Assembly: GCA_048158365.1 (NCBI GenBank)
Contig: JBLLNL010000001.1
Reading direction: 5' to 3' (one strand)
Length of the DNA stretch: 64,000 bases
Origin: Azoarcus_F sp048158365
GTDB taxonomy: Bacteria; Pseudomonadota; Gammaproteobacteria; Burkholderiales; Rhodocyclaceae
Shown: in pieces, positions 54,286 through 62,579 of the stretch
Numbering within the stretch: position 1 is the stretch's first letter
Layout of the letters: every line of letters begins with the position of its first letter
Program-made: the position numbers and the translations under genes
Notes under the pieces: model-generated
Database searches by the model: none
Told to the model about the DNA's origin: nothing
The model's input: the letters and a program-made list of their open reading frames with translations, nothing else

Positions 54286-55623
54286 ATGAGCGTTCGCGAA
54301 GGGAACCTTGAAGCACCTACCCGGCATCCTCTCGATTGGAAGAATCCCGAGTTCTACAACGAGGAGAAACTGAATCAGGAGCTCGAGCGCGTCTTCGACA
54401 TCTGTCATGGATGCAGGCGATGCCTGAGTCTGTGCAATTCCTTCCCCGTGCTTTTCGACCTGGTCGATGCGACGGAAGAGGGTGAAGTCGAAGGCGTGGC
54501 CAAGAAGGACTACTGGAAAGTCGTCGATCAGTGCTACTTGTGCGACGTTTGTTACATGACCAAGTGTCCCTATGTTCCGCCTCATCCGTGGAATCTCGAT
54601 TTCCCCCACCTGATGCTCAGGGCCAAGGCTGTGAAGCACAGAAAGGGCGAGACGACGTTCCGCGACAAGCTGCTGTCGTCCACCGACAGGCTCGGAAAGT
54701 TCGCGGGTATTCCGATCGTTACCCCGGTCGTCAATGCGGTCAACAAGACCAAGGCGATGCGCGGCGTAATGGAGTCTGCGCTGGGCGTGGACAAGAAGGC
54801 GTGGATCCCCGAGTACGCGACCAGGAAGTTCCGCTCGATCGCCGGGCAGTCGGATGCGAAGCAAGTGGTGGACGGCGAGCGCACGCCGGGCAAGGTGGCT
54901 GTTTATGCGACCTGTTACATCAATTACAACGAACCTGGTATCGGGCAGGACTTGCTGAACATCCTGCGCCACAACGATATTCCGTTCGTGCTGGTAGAGA
55001 AGGAGGCCTGTTGCGGCATGCCGAAGCTCGAACTCGGCGACCTCGATGCAGTGGCGGCTAACAAGGAGTTGAATGTTCCACAGCTCGCGAAGCTCGCGCG
55101 TGACGGCTACGCGATCCTGACGCCGATTCCATCTTGTACGCTGACGTTCAAGCAGGAGTTGCCCCTGATGTTCCCGGATTGCGCCGATACGCAGGCGGTG
55201 AAGGAGGCCATGTGGGATCCGTTCGAGTACTTCGTGGCCAGGAACAAGGATGGCTTGCTCAAGACCGACTTCAAGCAGCCGCTTGGAAAGATCGGGTACC
55301 ACGTGCCGTGTCACTCGCGTGTGCAGAACGTCGGCAAGAAAACCGCCGAGGCCCTGTCCCTTGTCCCGGATACCGAGGTCAAGGTCGTCGAGCGTTGCTC
55401 GGGCCACTCGGGAACATGGGGTGTGAAGAAGGAATTTCACGCGACCGCCATCAAGATCGGTCGTCCTGTGTTCAGGGCCATGGGTGAAGCAGAGCCCGAC
55501 TACATCAGTTCGGACTGCCAACTGGCGGGGCATCACATCGCTCAGGGGATGGAGGAGGCCGGCATGAAGCAGGCCGAGATGCGCCATCCGTTGTCGCTGT
55601 TGGCCAAGGCCTACGGACTCTGA
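54286..55623 (+). CDS. CCG-domain [4Fe-4S] protein, heterodisulfide reductase-like
   Basis: This 445-residue protein resembles the iron-sulfur subunit of glycerol-3-phosphate dehydrogenase/heterodisulfide reductase families (GlpC/HdrB-like). Two [4Fe-4S] sites are visible: C40-x2-C43-x2-C46-x3-C50 and C83-x2-C86-x2-C89-x4-C94. Two CCG-type cysteine domains follow, with YATCYINYNEPG and EKEACCGMP near 210-250 and HVPCHSRVQ and ERCSGHSG later. It has no membrane segment and no signal, and no dehydrogenase partner is next to it; instead it is between a rubrerythrin and a DUF3501 gene. It probably supplies electrons to a redox partner in that module. Confidence 0.9.
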   Translation: MSVREGNLEAPTRHPLDWKNPEFYNEEKLNQELERVFDICHGCRRCLSLCNSFPVLFDLVDATEEGEVEGVAKKDYWKVVDQCYLCDVCYMTKCPYVPPHPWNLDFPHLMLRAKAVKHRKGETTFRDKLLSSTDRLGKFAGIPIVTPVVNAVNKTKAMRGVMESALGVDKKAWIPEYATRKFRSIAGQSDAKQVVDGERTPGKVAVYATCYINYNEPGIGQDLLNILRHNDIPFVLVEKEACCGMPKLELGDLDAVAANKELNVPQLAKLARDGYAILTPIPSCTLTFKQELPLMFPDCADTQAVKEAMWDPFEYFVARNKDGLLKTDFKQPLGKIGYHVPCHSRVQNVGKKTAEALSLVPDTEVKVVERCSGHSGTWGVKKEFHATAIKIGRPVFRAMGEAEPDYISSDCQLAGHHIAQGMEEAGMKQAEMRHPLSLLAKAYGL

Positions 55624-55647
55624 AAGAACCGGATCGAAGGATTGAAG

Positions 55648-56235
55648 ATGATGGCAAAGATCACGACCGACTCCCTGCTTTCGCTGGAAAGCTATCATAA
55701 ATCGCGGCCGCAGATCCGCGAACGGATCATCGATTTGCGAAAGCGCCGTACTGTTCATTTGGGCGAGCATGTGACCTTGATCTTCGAGAATGAAGAGCTG
55801 ATGCGCTACCAGGTGCAGGAGATGCTGCGCGTGGAGCGTATCTTCGAGGCCGAGGGCATACAGGAAGAGCTCGACGCCTACAATCCGCTGGTGCCCGATG
55901 GCAGTAATTTCAAGGTCACGATGATGATCGAGTACACCGCGGAGTCCGAGCGGCGGGCCGCGCTGGCGCGCATGCGCGGCATCGAGCATCGGATCTTCGT
56001 CGAGGTCGAGGGTCAGAAGCGGGTCTATGCGATCGCGGACGAGGATCTGGAGCGCACCACCGAAGACAAGACTTCGGCGGTGCACTTTCTGCGCTTCGAA
56101 CTCACCCCCGAGATGTGTCGTGCGCTGAAGTCGGGCGCACAAATGAAGGTCGGCTGCGATCACAAGGAGTATCCTATGCATATCGATACCCTGCCGCCGG
56201 AGACGCTGGCCGAGCTGGTTGCCGATATCGTCTGA
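55648..56235 (+). CDS. DUF3501 family protein
   Basis: This 195-residue cytoplasmic protein matches DUF3501, a family of unknown function. It starts MMAKITTDSLLSLESYHKSR, has the ERIIDLRKRRTVHLGEHVTLIFEN and EEELMRYQVQEMLRVERI stretches (quoted in part), and a C-terminal SAVHFLRFELTPEMCRALKSG and GCDHKEYPMHIDTLP. GAAGG precedes the ATG; an in-frame TTG two codons earlier is less likely. It starts 24 bp after the iron-sulfur gene. Genomic association with rubrerythrin and CCG proteins points to oxidative stress. Confidence 0.9.
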   Translation: MMAKITTDSLLSLESYHKSRPQIRERIIDLRKRRTVHLGEHVTLIFENEELMRYQVQEMLRVERIFEAEGIQEELDAYNPLVPDGSNFKVTMMIEYTAESERRAALARMRGIEHRIFVEVEGQKRVYAIADEDLERTTEDKTSAVHFLRFELTPEMCRALKSGAQMKVGCDHKEYPMHIDTLPPETLAELVADIV

Positions 56236-56306
56236 TATCTGCCAGCCTTCGTCGCCTTGGTTTGGCGATGGCAGCATTCCCGTTTCGGAAACGGGGCAGG
56301 GTGGGG

Positions 56307-56843
56307 ATGGAGGCTTCTGACTTGCACATGTTGCTCAAGACATCGTTCCTCTTGCTGTATGCGCTAACGCTGGCCATCTCCTCAGCGGCGTCGGCGCAGG
56401 GATTGTTTTCAGGGCCCGATCCCAACTGGCGCGAGAGCGAGCACGTCCTGCCACCGCCGCCGTCTGAAGCGACGTTGAGGCAGTTTTTTGTAAGCGCTAC
56501 GTCTTCGAACCGTTTCTTCCTTGACGAGAGCAGTCTCGCTGTAGGGGAGGATGGGGTGATTCGTTATGTGCTGGTCATCCGTGCTGCGGGTGGAGCCCAC
56601 AACGTGAGCTTCGAGGGAATCCGCTGTGAAAGCGCAGAGCGACGCATCTACGCGCTCGGGCGTGCGGACGGTGAGTGGGTGCCAGCGCGCCGGTCGTCGT
56701 GGGAGCATATTTCCGCCGATCAGCGCAATCGACCCCAGGCGGCATTGGCATTCGACTATTTCTGTGACGGCCCGTCGGCGCCGCGTTCGACGGACGCGGC
56801 CCTGCGAAGGCTTCGCGCGGGGGGGCGTCGTTTGACGCCCTGA
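56307..56843 (+). CDS. CNP1-like family exported protein
   Basis: This is an exported protein of about 178 residues related to the cryptic neisserial protein 1 family (CNP1-like). A hydrophobic signal (LLLYALTLAISSAASAQ) is followed by GLFSGPDPNWRESE and a compact domain with FFLDESSLAVGEDGVIRYVLVIRAAGGAHNVSFEGIRC (quoted in part) and FDYFCDGP. Two cysteines may form a disulfide. The start could be ATG 56307, supported by GGGTGGGG, or ATG 56328. Function is unknown. It is 71 bp after DUF3501 and 72 bp before coq7. Confidence 0.85.
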   Translation: MEASDLHMLLKTSFLLLYALTLAISSAASAQGLFSGPDPNWRESEHVLPPPPSEATLRQFFVSATSSNRFFLDESSLAVGEDGVIRYVLVIRAAGGAHNVSFEGIRCESAERRIYALGRADGEWVPARRSSWEHISADQRNRPQAALAFDYFCDGPSAPRSTDAALRRLRAGGRRLTP

Positions 56844-56915
56844 CCATCGCATGCGCCTGTCGCGTGTGATGCGTGGTGGGCGGCGACGGAACCTCCCGGC
56901 ATGTGTGAGGGGTAG

Positions 56916-57533
56916 ATGGACAAAGCGATCATTGAGTTCGACCGAGCCCTGCGGACGGTGTTTGCACCGGCGTCCTCTATGCGTGCTCAGCCAGGCAACG
57001 AGCTGGCGGACATGCCTATGGAGGACGTGCAGCGTGAGGAGGTGGCAGCCCTGATGCGGGTCAACCACGTCGGTGAGATCTGTGCGCAGGCCCTTTATCA
57101 GGGGCAGGCGCTGACCTGCAAGGATGCATCAGTCCGGCATGAACTCGAACAGGCATCGCGCGAAGAGACCGAACATCTTGCATGGACGGAAAAGCGCATT
57201 GCGGAACTGGGTGGACGCAAGAGCCTGCTCAATCCGGTCTGGTATCTCGGTTCGCTGACGATCGGCATGCTTGCGGGCAAGCTTGGTGATCGGTGGAATC
57301 TCGGGTTTCTGGCCGAGACTGAACGACAGGTCGAAGCGCACCTCAAGGGCCATCTCGATCGCATTCCAACGGAGGATGCGCGCTCCCGTGCCATATTGGA
57401 GCAGATGAAGGAGGACGAGGCGCGACATGCCGATACCGCGATCCACCTTGGCGGCAGGGATCTTCCGGCTCCGATCAAGGTCGGGATGAAGTTCGCATCC
57501 CGTGTCATGACCAGCGTTTCCTATCGAGTTTGA
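56916..57533 (+). CDS. coq7: 2-octaprenyl-3-methyl-6-methoxy-1,4-benzoquinol hydroxylase, Coq7 type
   Basis: Coq7 is the diiron monooxygenase for the C-6 hydroxylation step of ubiquinone synthesis. The 205-residue protein has the ferritin-like diiron ligands ALMRVNHVGEICAQ, REETEHLAW and EDEARHADTA, with a short hydrophobic stretch. Having Coq7 rather than the flavoprotein UbiF means the step needs oxygen and iron. It is not in a ubiquinone cluster but downstream of CNP1-like. Confidence 0.95.
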   Translation: MDKAIIEFDRALRTVFAPASSMRAQPGNELADMPMEDVQREEVAALMRVNHVGEICAQALYQGQALTCKDASVRHELEQASREETEHLAWTEKRIAELGGRKSLLNPVWYLGSLTIGMLAGKLGDRWNLGFLAETERQVEAHLKGHLDRIPTEDARSRAILEQMKEDEARHADTAIHLGGRDLPAPIKVGMKFASRVMTSVSYRV

Positions 57534-57597
57534 AGGGATCGGGCTGGTCTTGGGGTTGGTGCAGGGTTCCCTGCGACCAGACGCCTGAGGTCAGGGT

Positions 57598-58017
57598 TCA
57601 GTCGGATTCCACAATCTCCCAGTCATGGGTGATTTCGGCGGTCTTGGCCAGCATGATGGAAGCGGAGCAATACTTTTCGGCAGACAGATGGACTGCTCGT
57701 TCGACTGCTTCTGGCCTCAAGGCCTTGCCGCGAACGACGTAATCAAAACGGATTCGGGTGAACACCTTTGGGTCGGTTTCAGCACGCTCTGCAGAAACCT
57801 TCACTTCACAGTCGCGGACGTCCTGACGGCCGCGTTTCAGAATAAGCACCACATCAAAGGCGCTGCACCCGCCAGCACCTGCGAGCATGAGCTCCATCGG
57901 GCGAGGTGCCAGATTCCGCCCGCCTGCCTCTGGAGCGCCATCCATCGGCACGAGATGGCCCGATCCCGTTTCGGCGATGAAGCTCATGCCGTCCGTCCAT
58001 TTCACCGTGCATTCCAT
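57598..58017 (-). CDS. OsmC family protein, YhfA-like
   Basis: OsmC/Ohr fold proteins are small thiol-based peroxide-handling enzymes. The 139-residue protein has the first conserved cysteine in AGAGGCSAFDVV and a second in AEKYCSASIML, the two-cysteine arrangement used for hydroperoxide reduction. The N-terminal MECTVKWTDGMSFIAETGSGH (in part) is typical of the YhfA branch, which may act on other substrates. It is convergent with coq7, with 64 bp between. Proximity to a rubrerythrin module and coq7 suggests a redox theme. Confidence 0.9.
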   Translation of the reverse strand: MECTVKWTDGMSFIAETGSGHLVPMDGAPEAGGRNLAPRPMELMLAGAGGCSAFDVVLILKRGRQDVRDCEVKVSAERAETDPKVFTRIRFDYVVRGKALRPEAVERAVHLSAEKYCSASIMLAKTAEITHDWEIVESD

Positions 58018-58296
58018 GTTCGTCCTTCATCAAGAAGTGCCTCGAAGTGGGCATTGTCTCTGGGTTGATCAGTAATTCTATCGGATCCGCCCCGCGTCGG
58101 GTTTGGGCATGCACCGCGTGAATGCGGTGATGCGTCGCAATGAGAATGACGTCTGGGAATATTCCACGTTATTGAAAGGGTTGTCTGAACTGAGTTATGA
58201 ATTTCAAAAAGTATATGTTAAACAATAGTTTAAGCATATATTAATCTGTTTTATGATTTGATCAAAACAATTGTAGTGCGATGCACAAAAAAATAC

Positions 58297-58325
58297 TTGA
58301 TCTGTTCGCTCCGTTTCCTGATAAT
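58297..58325 (+). promoter_or_regulatory. Candidate sigma-70 promoter of the small RNA
   Basis: TTGATC (58297-58302) and GATAAT (58320-58325) are separated by exactly 17 bp. The -10 matches five of six consensus bases. A start of transcription at about 58332 is expected. Confidence 0.65.
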
Positions 58326-58331
58326 CATTTC

Positions 58332-58432
58332 CATCGCGATCGGTTGTAAGCCTCGATCCACACGGTGTCTCCTCCACCCTCCTCCTTTGGTGTGGATTTA
58401 ACGCAGTCCTTCCTGGGCTGCGTTTTTTTTTT
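58332..58432 (+). ncRNA. Candidate small RNA with CCUCC-rich loop
   Basis: Promoter, structure and terminator define a likely transcript of about 100 nt with no open frame. The first hairpin is the 8-bp stem ATCCACAC (58356-58363) with GTGTGGAT (58390-58397) around a 26-nt loop that contains CCTCC (58371-58375) and CCCTCCTCC (58377-58385). Such CCUCC sequences can pair with Shine-Dalgarno sites. The second hairpin is the terminator. Similar CCUCC-loop small RNAs are known in alphaproteobacteria (for example CcsR-type). No sequence homolog can be named. An attenuator for the following ribosomal genes is the alternative, but rplM has its own promoter after the terminator. Confidence 0.65.
58400..58432 (+). 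terminator. Intrinsic terminator of the small RNA candidate
   Basis: AACGCAGTCC and GGGCTGCGTT pair over 10 positions (one G-U pair) around a TTCCT loop and are followed by nine more T residues. It is the strongest terminator in the window and has no protein gene before it on the plus strand for about 860 bp, since coq7 ends at 57533. Confidence 0.9.
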
Positions 58433-58456
58433 AAACTCGCGATCTGCCTCCAATGT

Positions 58457-58486
58457 TTGACAGTGGACGCTTTTTTCCATTAATAT
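58457..58486 (+). promoter_or_regulatory. Sigma-70 promoter of rplM-rpsI
   Basis: A perfect TTGACA -35 (58457-58462) and TAATAT -10 (58481-58486) with an 18-bp spacer lie 58 bp upstream of rplM, giving a leader of about 50 nt. Confidence 0.8.
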
Positions 58487-58543
58487 CACGAGCTTTCCGT
58501 TTATTTGGCCGTTACGCGAGGCCGGACAAGATCGAGGATTCGA

Positions 58544-58972
58544 ATGAAAACGTTTTCTGCCAAGCCGCATGAAGTCACACGCGACTGGTTTGTTGTCGAT
58601 GCGTCGGACAAGGTGCTTGGCCGGCTCGCCGCCGAGGTGGCTCGTCGTCTGCGCGGCAAACACAAGACCATTTACACGCCCCACGTCGATACCGGCGATT
58701 ACATCGTTGTGGTCAATGTCGAGAAAATTCGCGTGACCGGCAACAAGGCCACCGACAAGAAATATTATCGTCACACGGGGTATCCCGGTGGCATCTATGA
58801 AACAAACTTTACCAAGCTGCAGCAGCGTTTTCCCGGGCGGGTTCTCGAGAAGGCGGTCAAAGGCATGTTGCCGAAGGGGCCGCTTGGCTACGCCATGCTG
58901 AAAAAGCTGAAGTGCTATGCGGGTGCCGCGCATCCGCACAGCGCGCAGCAGCCCAAAGTTCTCGAGATCTGA
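58544..58972 (+). CDS. rplM: 50S ribosomal protein L13
   Basis: L13 is an early-assembling large-subunit protein. The 142-residue protein starts MKTFSAKPHEVTRDWFVVDA, has the conserved LGRLAAEVARRLRGKHK and the HTGYPGG motif, and ends LKCYAGAAHPHSAQQP-like. GAGGA precedes the ATG. It forms the standard rplM-rpsI pair and has its own strong promoter. Confidence 0.98.
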   Translation: MKTFSAKPHEVTRDWFVVDASDKVLGRLAAEVARRLRGKHKTIYTPHVDTGDYIVVVNVEKIRVTGNKATDKKYYRHTGYPGGIYETNFTKLQQRFPGRVLEKAVKGMLPKGPLGYAMLKKLKCYAGAAHPHSAQQPKVLEI

Positions 58973-58988
58973 CAGGAGCCCGATGATA

Positions 58989-59381
58989 ATGGCTGTTAGT
59001 TACAACTACGGTACCGGTCGCCGCAAGACCGCAGTCGCCCGTGTCTTCATCAAGCCGGGCTCTGGCAATATCGTCGTCAATGGAAAGCCGGTCGACGAGT
59101 TTTTCTCCCGGGAGACGGGGCGGATGATCGTTCGCCAGCCGTTGGTGCTGACGGAGAACGAGAACCGGTTCGATATCATGGTGAACGTCGTGGGCGGTGG
59201 AGAATCTGGTCAGGCCGGTGCGGTCAGGCACGGCATCACTCGTGCTTTGATCGACTACGATGAGGAACTGAAGGGTGCGTTGCGCAAGGCCGGCTTCGTG
59301 ACGCGTGATGCGCGTGCGGTAGAACGTAAGAAGGTCGGATTGCGCAAGGCGCGTCGTCGCAAGCAGTTCTCCAAGCGCTAA
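58989..59381 (+). CDS. rpsI: 30S ribosomal protein S9
   Basis: S9 contacts the P-site tRNA with its basic C-terminal tail. The 130-residue protein begins AVSYNYGTGRRKTAVARVF and ends in the conserved KARRRKQFSKR. ATG 58989 is chosen for its spacing from AGGAG and its family length; ATG 58983 is two codons earlier. It starts 16 bp after rplM. Confidence 0.98.
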   Translation: MAVSYNYGTGRRKTAVARVFIKPGSGNIVVNGKPVDEFFSRETGRMIVRQPLVLTENENRFDIMVNVVGGGESGQAGAVRHGITRALIDYDEELKGALRKAGFVTRDARAVERKKVGLRKARRRKQFSKR

Positions 59382-59402
59382 GCTTCGGCGCGTGGGTTCA
59401 AG

Positions 59403-59426
59403 AGCCGCCTTCGGGCGGTTTTTTCA
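59403..59426 (+). terminator. Intrinsic terminator of rplM-rpsI
   Basis: GCCGCC and GGCGGT pair around a TTCG tetraloop and are followed by TTTTTTC, 21 bp after the rpsI stop. Confidence 0.88.
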
Positions 59427-59659
59427 TGGTGCGCCCGGCAAGGGGTGCGCTCCCGCGGGGACAATGTCCGCCGGACGTCGCTCACGGCGAACCAGGTGAA
59501 ATGCAGCCCCCGCCTGGGCGCCGACTGTGGGAAACAAGTCTTGATCGTGAGAAGTGTGTTCTCGCCAGACGGAGAGTTTCCTTTCCCATTTGGGATGGCT
59601 GTCGAGCGAACGACGATGCGATAATCCGAAGGTGACTTTCGGCTGCTGGGGAGGAACGA

Positions 59660-60691
59660 ATGATGATCAAGGTTGGCGTGGTGGGTGGAACCGGTTACAC
59701 CGGGGTCGAATTGCTCAGACTGCTGGCGCGGCATCCGGGAGTGGAACTGACCGCGATCACTTCGCGAGGGGATGCGGGCACCCCGGTGGCCAGCATGTTT
59801 CCGAGCCTGCGCGGATGGGTCGACCTGGCCTTCGTCACGCCTCAGCAGGCGCATCTGGAGGCCTGTGATCTGGTCTATTTTGCAACGCCCAACGGCATCG
59901 CCATGCAGCAGGCGAGCGCACTGGTCGACGCTGGCGTACGCGTCATCGATCTGGCCGCCGACTTTCGAATCCGAGACATTGAAGAATGGCAGAAGTGGTA
60001 TGGAATGGAGCATGCCGCCCCCGAACTGGTCGATGAGGCTGTATATGGCCTTCCAGAAGTCAATCGCGACAGGATTCGCCAGGCTCGAGTGCTGGCCAAT
60101 CCGGGTTGCTATCCGACGGCAGTGCAACTGGGCTTCCTGCCACTTGTCGAGGCTGGCCTGGTCGACGTCTCCAGTCTGATCGCGGATGCCAAATCGGGGG
60201 TTTCCGGCGCGGGCCGTAAGGCCGAAGTGCATACTTTGTTTGCCGAAGCTGGCGACAGTTTCAAGGCCTATGGTGTGTCGGGACATCGACATCTTCCTGA
60301 GATCCGTCAGGGTCTCGCTGCCGTCGCAGGCGAACCGGTCGGGCTGACGTTTGTGCCGCATCTCGTACCGATGATTCGTGGAATTCACGCCACTCTGTAT
60401 GGGCGATTGAAGCGTGACGTCGATCTCCAGTCAATATTCGAGGAGCGTTATCGCAACGAGGCGTTCGTGGATGTCATGCCGGCTGGTACGCATCCCGAAA
60501 CCCGTTCGGTTCGATCCAGTAATGTGTGCCGGATAGCGGTCCATCGACCACAGGGTGGAGACGTCGTGGTCGTGCTGTCGGTCATCGATAATCTGGTCAA
60601 GGGGGCGGCGGGCCAGGCCGTGCAGAACATGAACATCATGTTTGGGCTACCGGAAGCGACGGGACTGGACATTGTGCCGGTCAGTCCCTGA
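59660..60691 (+). CDS. argC: N-acetyl-gamma-glutamyl-phosphate reductase
   Basis: ArgC reduces N-acetylglutamyl phosphate in arginine synthesis, with NADPH. The 343-residue protein begins MIKVGVVGGTGYTGVELLRL, has the catalytic cysteine in NPGCYPTAVQ and the GVSGHRHLPEI segment with a conserved histidine. GGGGAGGA precedes the ATG. It stands alone between rpsI and erpA, a placing seen in Pseudomonas. Confidence 0.97.
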   Translation: MMIKVGVVGGTGYTGVELLRLLARHPGVELTAITSRGDAGTPVASMFPSLRGWVDLAFVTPQQAHLEACDLVYFATPNGIAMQQASALVDAGVRVIDLAADFRIRDIEEWQKWYGMEHAAPELVDEAVYGLPEVNRDRIRQARVLANPGCYPTAVQLGFLPLVEAGLVDVSSLIADAKSGVSGAGRKAEVHTLFAEAGDSFKAYGVSGHRHLPEIRQGLAAVAGEPVGLTFVPHLVPMIRGIHATLYGRLKRDVDLQSIFEERYRNEAFVDVMPAGTHPETRSVRSSNVCRIAVHRPQGGDVVVVLSVIDNLVKGAAGQAVQNMNIMFGLPEATGLDIVPVSP

Positions 60692-60812
60692 GAATGAACG
60701 CTTGTCGTTCATACGATGTCAACTGGCCATAGTTCTACGACAAGAGATATTTGACGCATGACTGCCAGCTTGCTCAGCAGAGCATCCCTGGCTTCCCCAG
60801 AGAGGAAAGAAA

Positions 60813-61163
60813 ATGAATACAGCAGTTGATACCCCGGAGTTGCTCGTCTTTACCGACAGTGCGGCAAGCAAGGTCAAGGAGTTGATCGACGAGGAAGGGA
60901 ACCCCTCGCTCAAGCTGCGCGTCTTCGTGACCGGCGGCGGTTGTTCGGGATTTCAGTATGGTTTCACCTTCGATGAAGAGGTGAGCGAAGATGATACGGC
61001 GCTCGAAAAGAACGGCGTGACGCTTCTGGTCGATCCGATGAGTTACCAGTACCTTGTCGGCGCGGAGATCGACTACTCGGAAGGTTTGGAGGGCTCGCAG
61101 TTTGTGATTCGGAATCCGAATGCCACCAGCACCTGCGGATGCGGTTCATCTTTCTCTGCATGA
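60813..61163 (+). CDS. erpA: Iron-sulfur cluster insertion protein ErpA
   Basis: ErpA is an A-type carrier that gives [4Fe-4S] clusters to isoprenoid and respiratory enzymes. The 116-residue protein has the three cysteines C44 (GGGCSGFQYG) and C108/C110 (TCGCGSS) of that fold. GAGAGGA precedes the ATG. It follows argC by 121 bp. The anhydro-N-acetylmuramic kinase gene anmK that often lies between erpA and the M23 peptidase in relatives is missing. Confidence 0.97.
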   Translation: MNTAVDTPELLVFTDSAASKVKELIDEEGNPSLKLRVFVTGGGCSGFQYGFTFDEEVSEDDTALEKNGVTLLVDPMSYQYLVGAEIDYSEGLEGSQFVIRNPNATSTCGCGSSFSA

Positions 61164-61191
61164 CAGCGACGTTCTGACTCGGGTAGCATCG

Positions 61192-61217
61192 AAAAGGGGA
61201 GCAGTTGCTCCCCTTTT
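61192..61217. terminator. Bidirectional intrinsic terminator between erpA and M23 gene
   Basis: AAAAGGGGAGC and GCTCCCCTTTT pair around AGTT. A T-run follows in both directions, so it serves both erpA and the convergent peptidase gene. Confidence 0.9.
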
Positions 61218-61244
61218 TACCTGCTCTCGGAACGGTCAATGCGC

Positions 61245-62579
61245 TTAGTTAGCGCTGGCGACGCGATCTTCAGACTGGTAGTTGAGCAGTGCCAACCGTT
61301 CCAGCATCGTCCCTGTCTCGGCCTTGAAGGTTTCGAGTTCCTTCTTGTCCAGCGGTTGAACCGCAGGTAGCGCGATCTGCATCGGGTCGTGTGGTTTGTT
61401 GTTCACCCGGATTTCATAATGCAGGTGGGGTCCGGTGGCCCATCCTGTCATGCCGACATAGCCGATGACCTGGCCTTGGCGTATGCGTTGCCCCTTTGCT
61501 AGGCCGCCTGAGAATCCTTTCAGGTGCGCGTACAGCGTCGAGTAATTGTCCTTGTGCTGGATGATGATTGTGTTGCCATAGCCTTTTTGGCTTCCGACGA
61601 AGTTCACTCGCCCATCCGAGGACGCCATGATCGGTGTGCCCGATGGCGCGGCGAAATCAGTGCCGTTATGACTGCGCCAACTGCGGTGAATCGGGTGCAT
61701 GCGTCGCCCGAAGCTCGATGAAATGCGCGTGAACTCGAGCGGATAGCGCAGGAAAGCCTGATTCAGACCACGCCCGTCGGGGGTGTAGTACGCTTCGTTT
61801 CCGTCACTTTCGCGGTACATCACCACGGTGTGTTTCTTGCCCTGGTTCACGAATTCGGCCGCCAGGATTCGGCCAGCCCGGAGCGGGACGCCATTGTCGT
61901 AGACCGTTTCGTAGACGACGCTGAAACGGTCGCCTTCGCGAAGGTCTCGCGAGAAATCGATCTGAGTCCCGAATATCTCGGCGAAGCGGCTCGCGACGCT
62001 ATCGGGAACTCCGGCAGCGTCAGTCGCGCCGAACAGCGAGTGAGTGATCGTGCCCGACCGCATTTCGACGATTGTGTCCACACTCGCGACATCGCGTCCG
62101 GTCACTTCGATGCCGGCTGGCGTACGTTCGACGATGAAGCGTTCGGCGCCGCGACCGATCGGGATGTTCAGCGAGCGGATCGATCCATCGGGTTCGACTG
62201 TCGCAACGACAGACCGTCCTGCGCGCAATTGGGTAAGTACCGTGCGAGCGTCCTTGTCGGTCATCAGGAACGACAAAACCTCCGAATCGTTGATACCGAG
62301 TCTTCTGAAGATCGCCTGTATCGTGTCGCCGGGATGAATCCGCTCGTCGAATACATAAGGCAGTTCGCTGTGCGCAACGAGTTTCAACTCGGGACTACCG
62401 AGCCGTTCGATGATCAACTCGGGTGAGAACGACACGGTCTCCTGACCCGGTACCACCGCCGTGGCCGCGACGACGCCAAGCAGTGAGACCGTGAAGACGC
62501 TGCCGATAATCGCCACTCTGCGCATGGATGGGTAATCGCGTCGTGCTTCGGCTAGAATCCGGGGATTTTGTGCCTGCAT
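61245..62579 (-). CDS. M23-family peptidoglycan endopeptidase, MepM-like
   Basis: This is an envelope zinc endopeptidase that cuts peptidoglycan cross-links. The protein of about 444 residues has an N-terminal membrane/signal segment (VAIIGSVFTVSLLGVVAATAV), an OapA/LysM-like region (residues about 75-160), and a C-terminal M23 domain with HxxD in HNGTDFAAPSGTPI and HxH in GPHLHYEIRVNN. All zinc ligands are present. The start MQAQNPRI is assumed; an upstream GTG would add 11 residues. It is divergent from tyrS, as in relatives. Confidence 0.93.
   Translation of the reverse strand: MQAQNPRILAEARRDYPSMRRVAIIGSVFTVSLLGVVAATAVVPGQETVSFSPELIIERLGSPELKLVAHSELPYVFDERIHPGDTIQAIFRRLGINDSEVLSFLMTDKDARTVLTQLRAGRSVVATVEPDGSIRSLNIPIGRGAERFIVERTPAGIEVTGRDVASVDTIVEMRSGTITHSLFGATDAAGVPDSVASRFAEIFGTQIDFSRDLREGDRFSVVYETVYDNGVPLRAGRILAAEFVNQGKKHTVVMYRESDGNEAYYTPDGRGLNQAFLRYPLEFTRISSSFGRRMHPIHRSWRSHNGTDFAAPSGTPIMASSDGRVNFVGSQKGYGNTIIIQHKDNYSTLYAHLKGFSGGLAKGQRIRQGQVIGYVGMTGWATGPHLHYEIRVNNKPHDPMQIALPAVQPLDKKELETFKAETGTMLERLALLNYQSEDRVASAN

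Larger units (their letters stand above)
58018..58543. other. 526-bp intergenic region with AT-rich segment, small RNA candidate and rplM promoter
   Basis: This region has no protein gene. From about 58190 to 58310 it is strikingly AT-rich against its surroundings. A candidate small RNA runs from about 58332 to 58432, with its own promoter and terminator, and the rplM promoter follows at 58457-58486. The first 150 bp upstream of the OsmC gene show nothing definite. Confidence 0.7.

Noticed and set aside
53965..56277. Open frame of 770 codons opposite the CCG protein and DUF3501 genes
   Set aside because: Antisense shadow; the plus-strand genes have clear motifs, ribosome sites and operon spacing.
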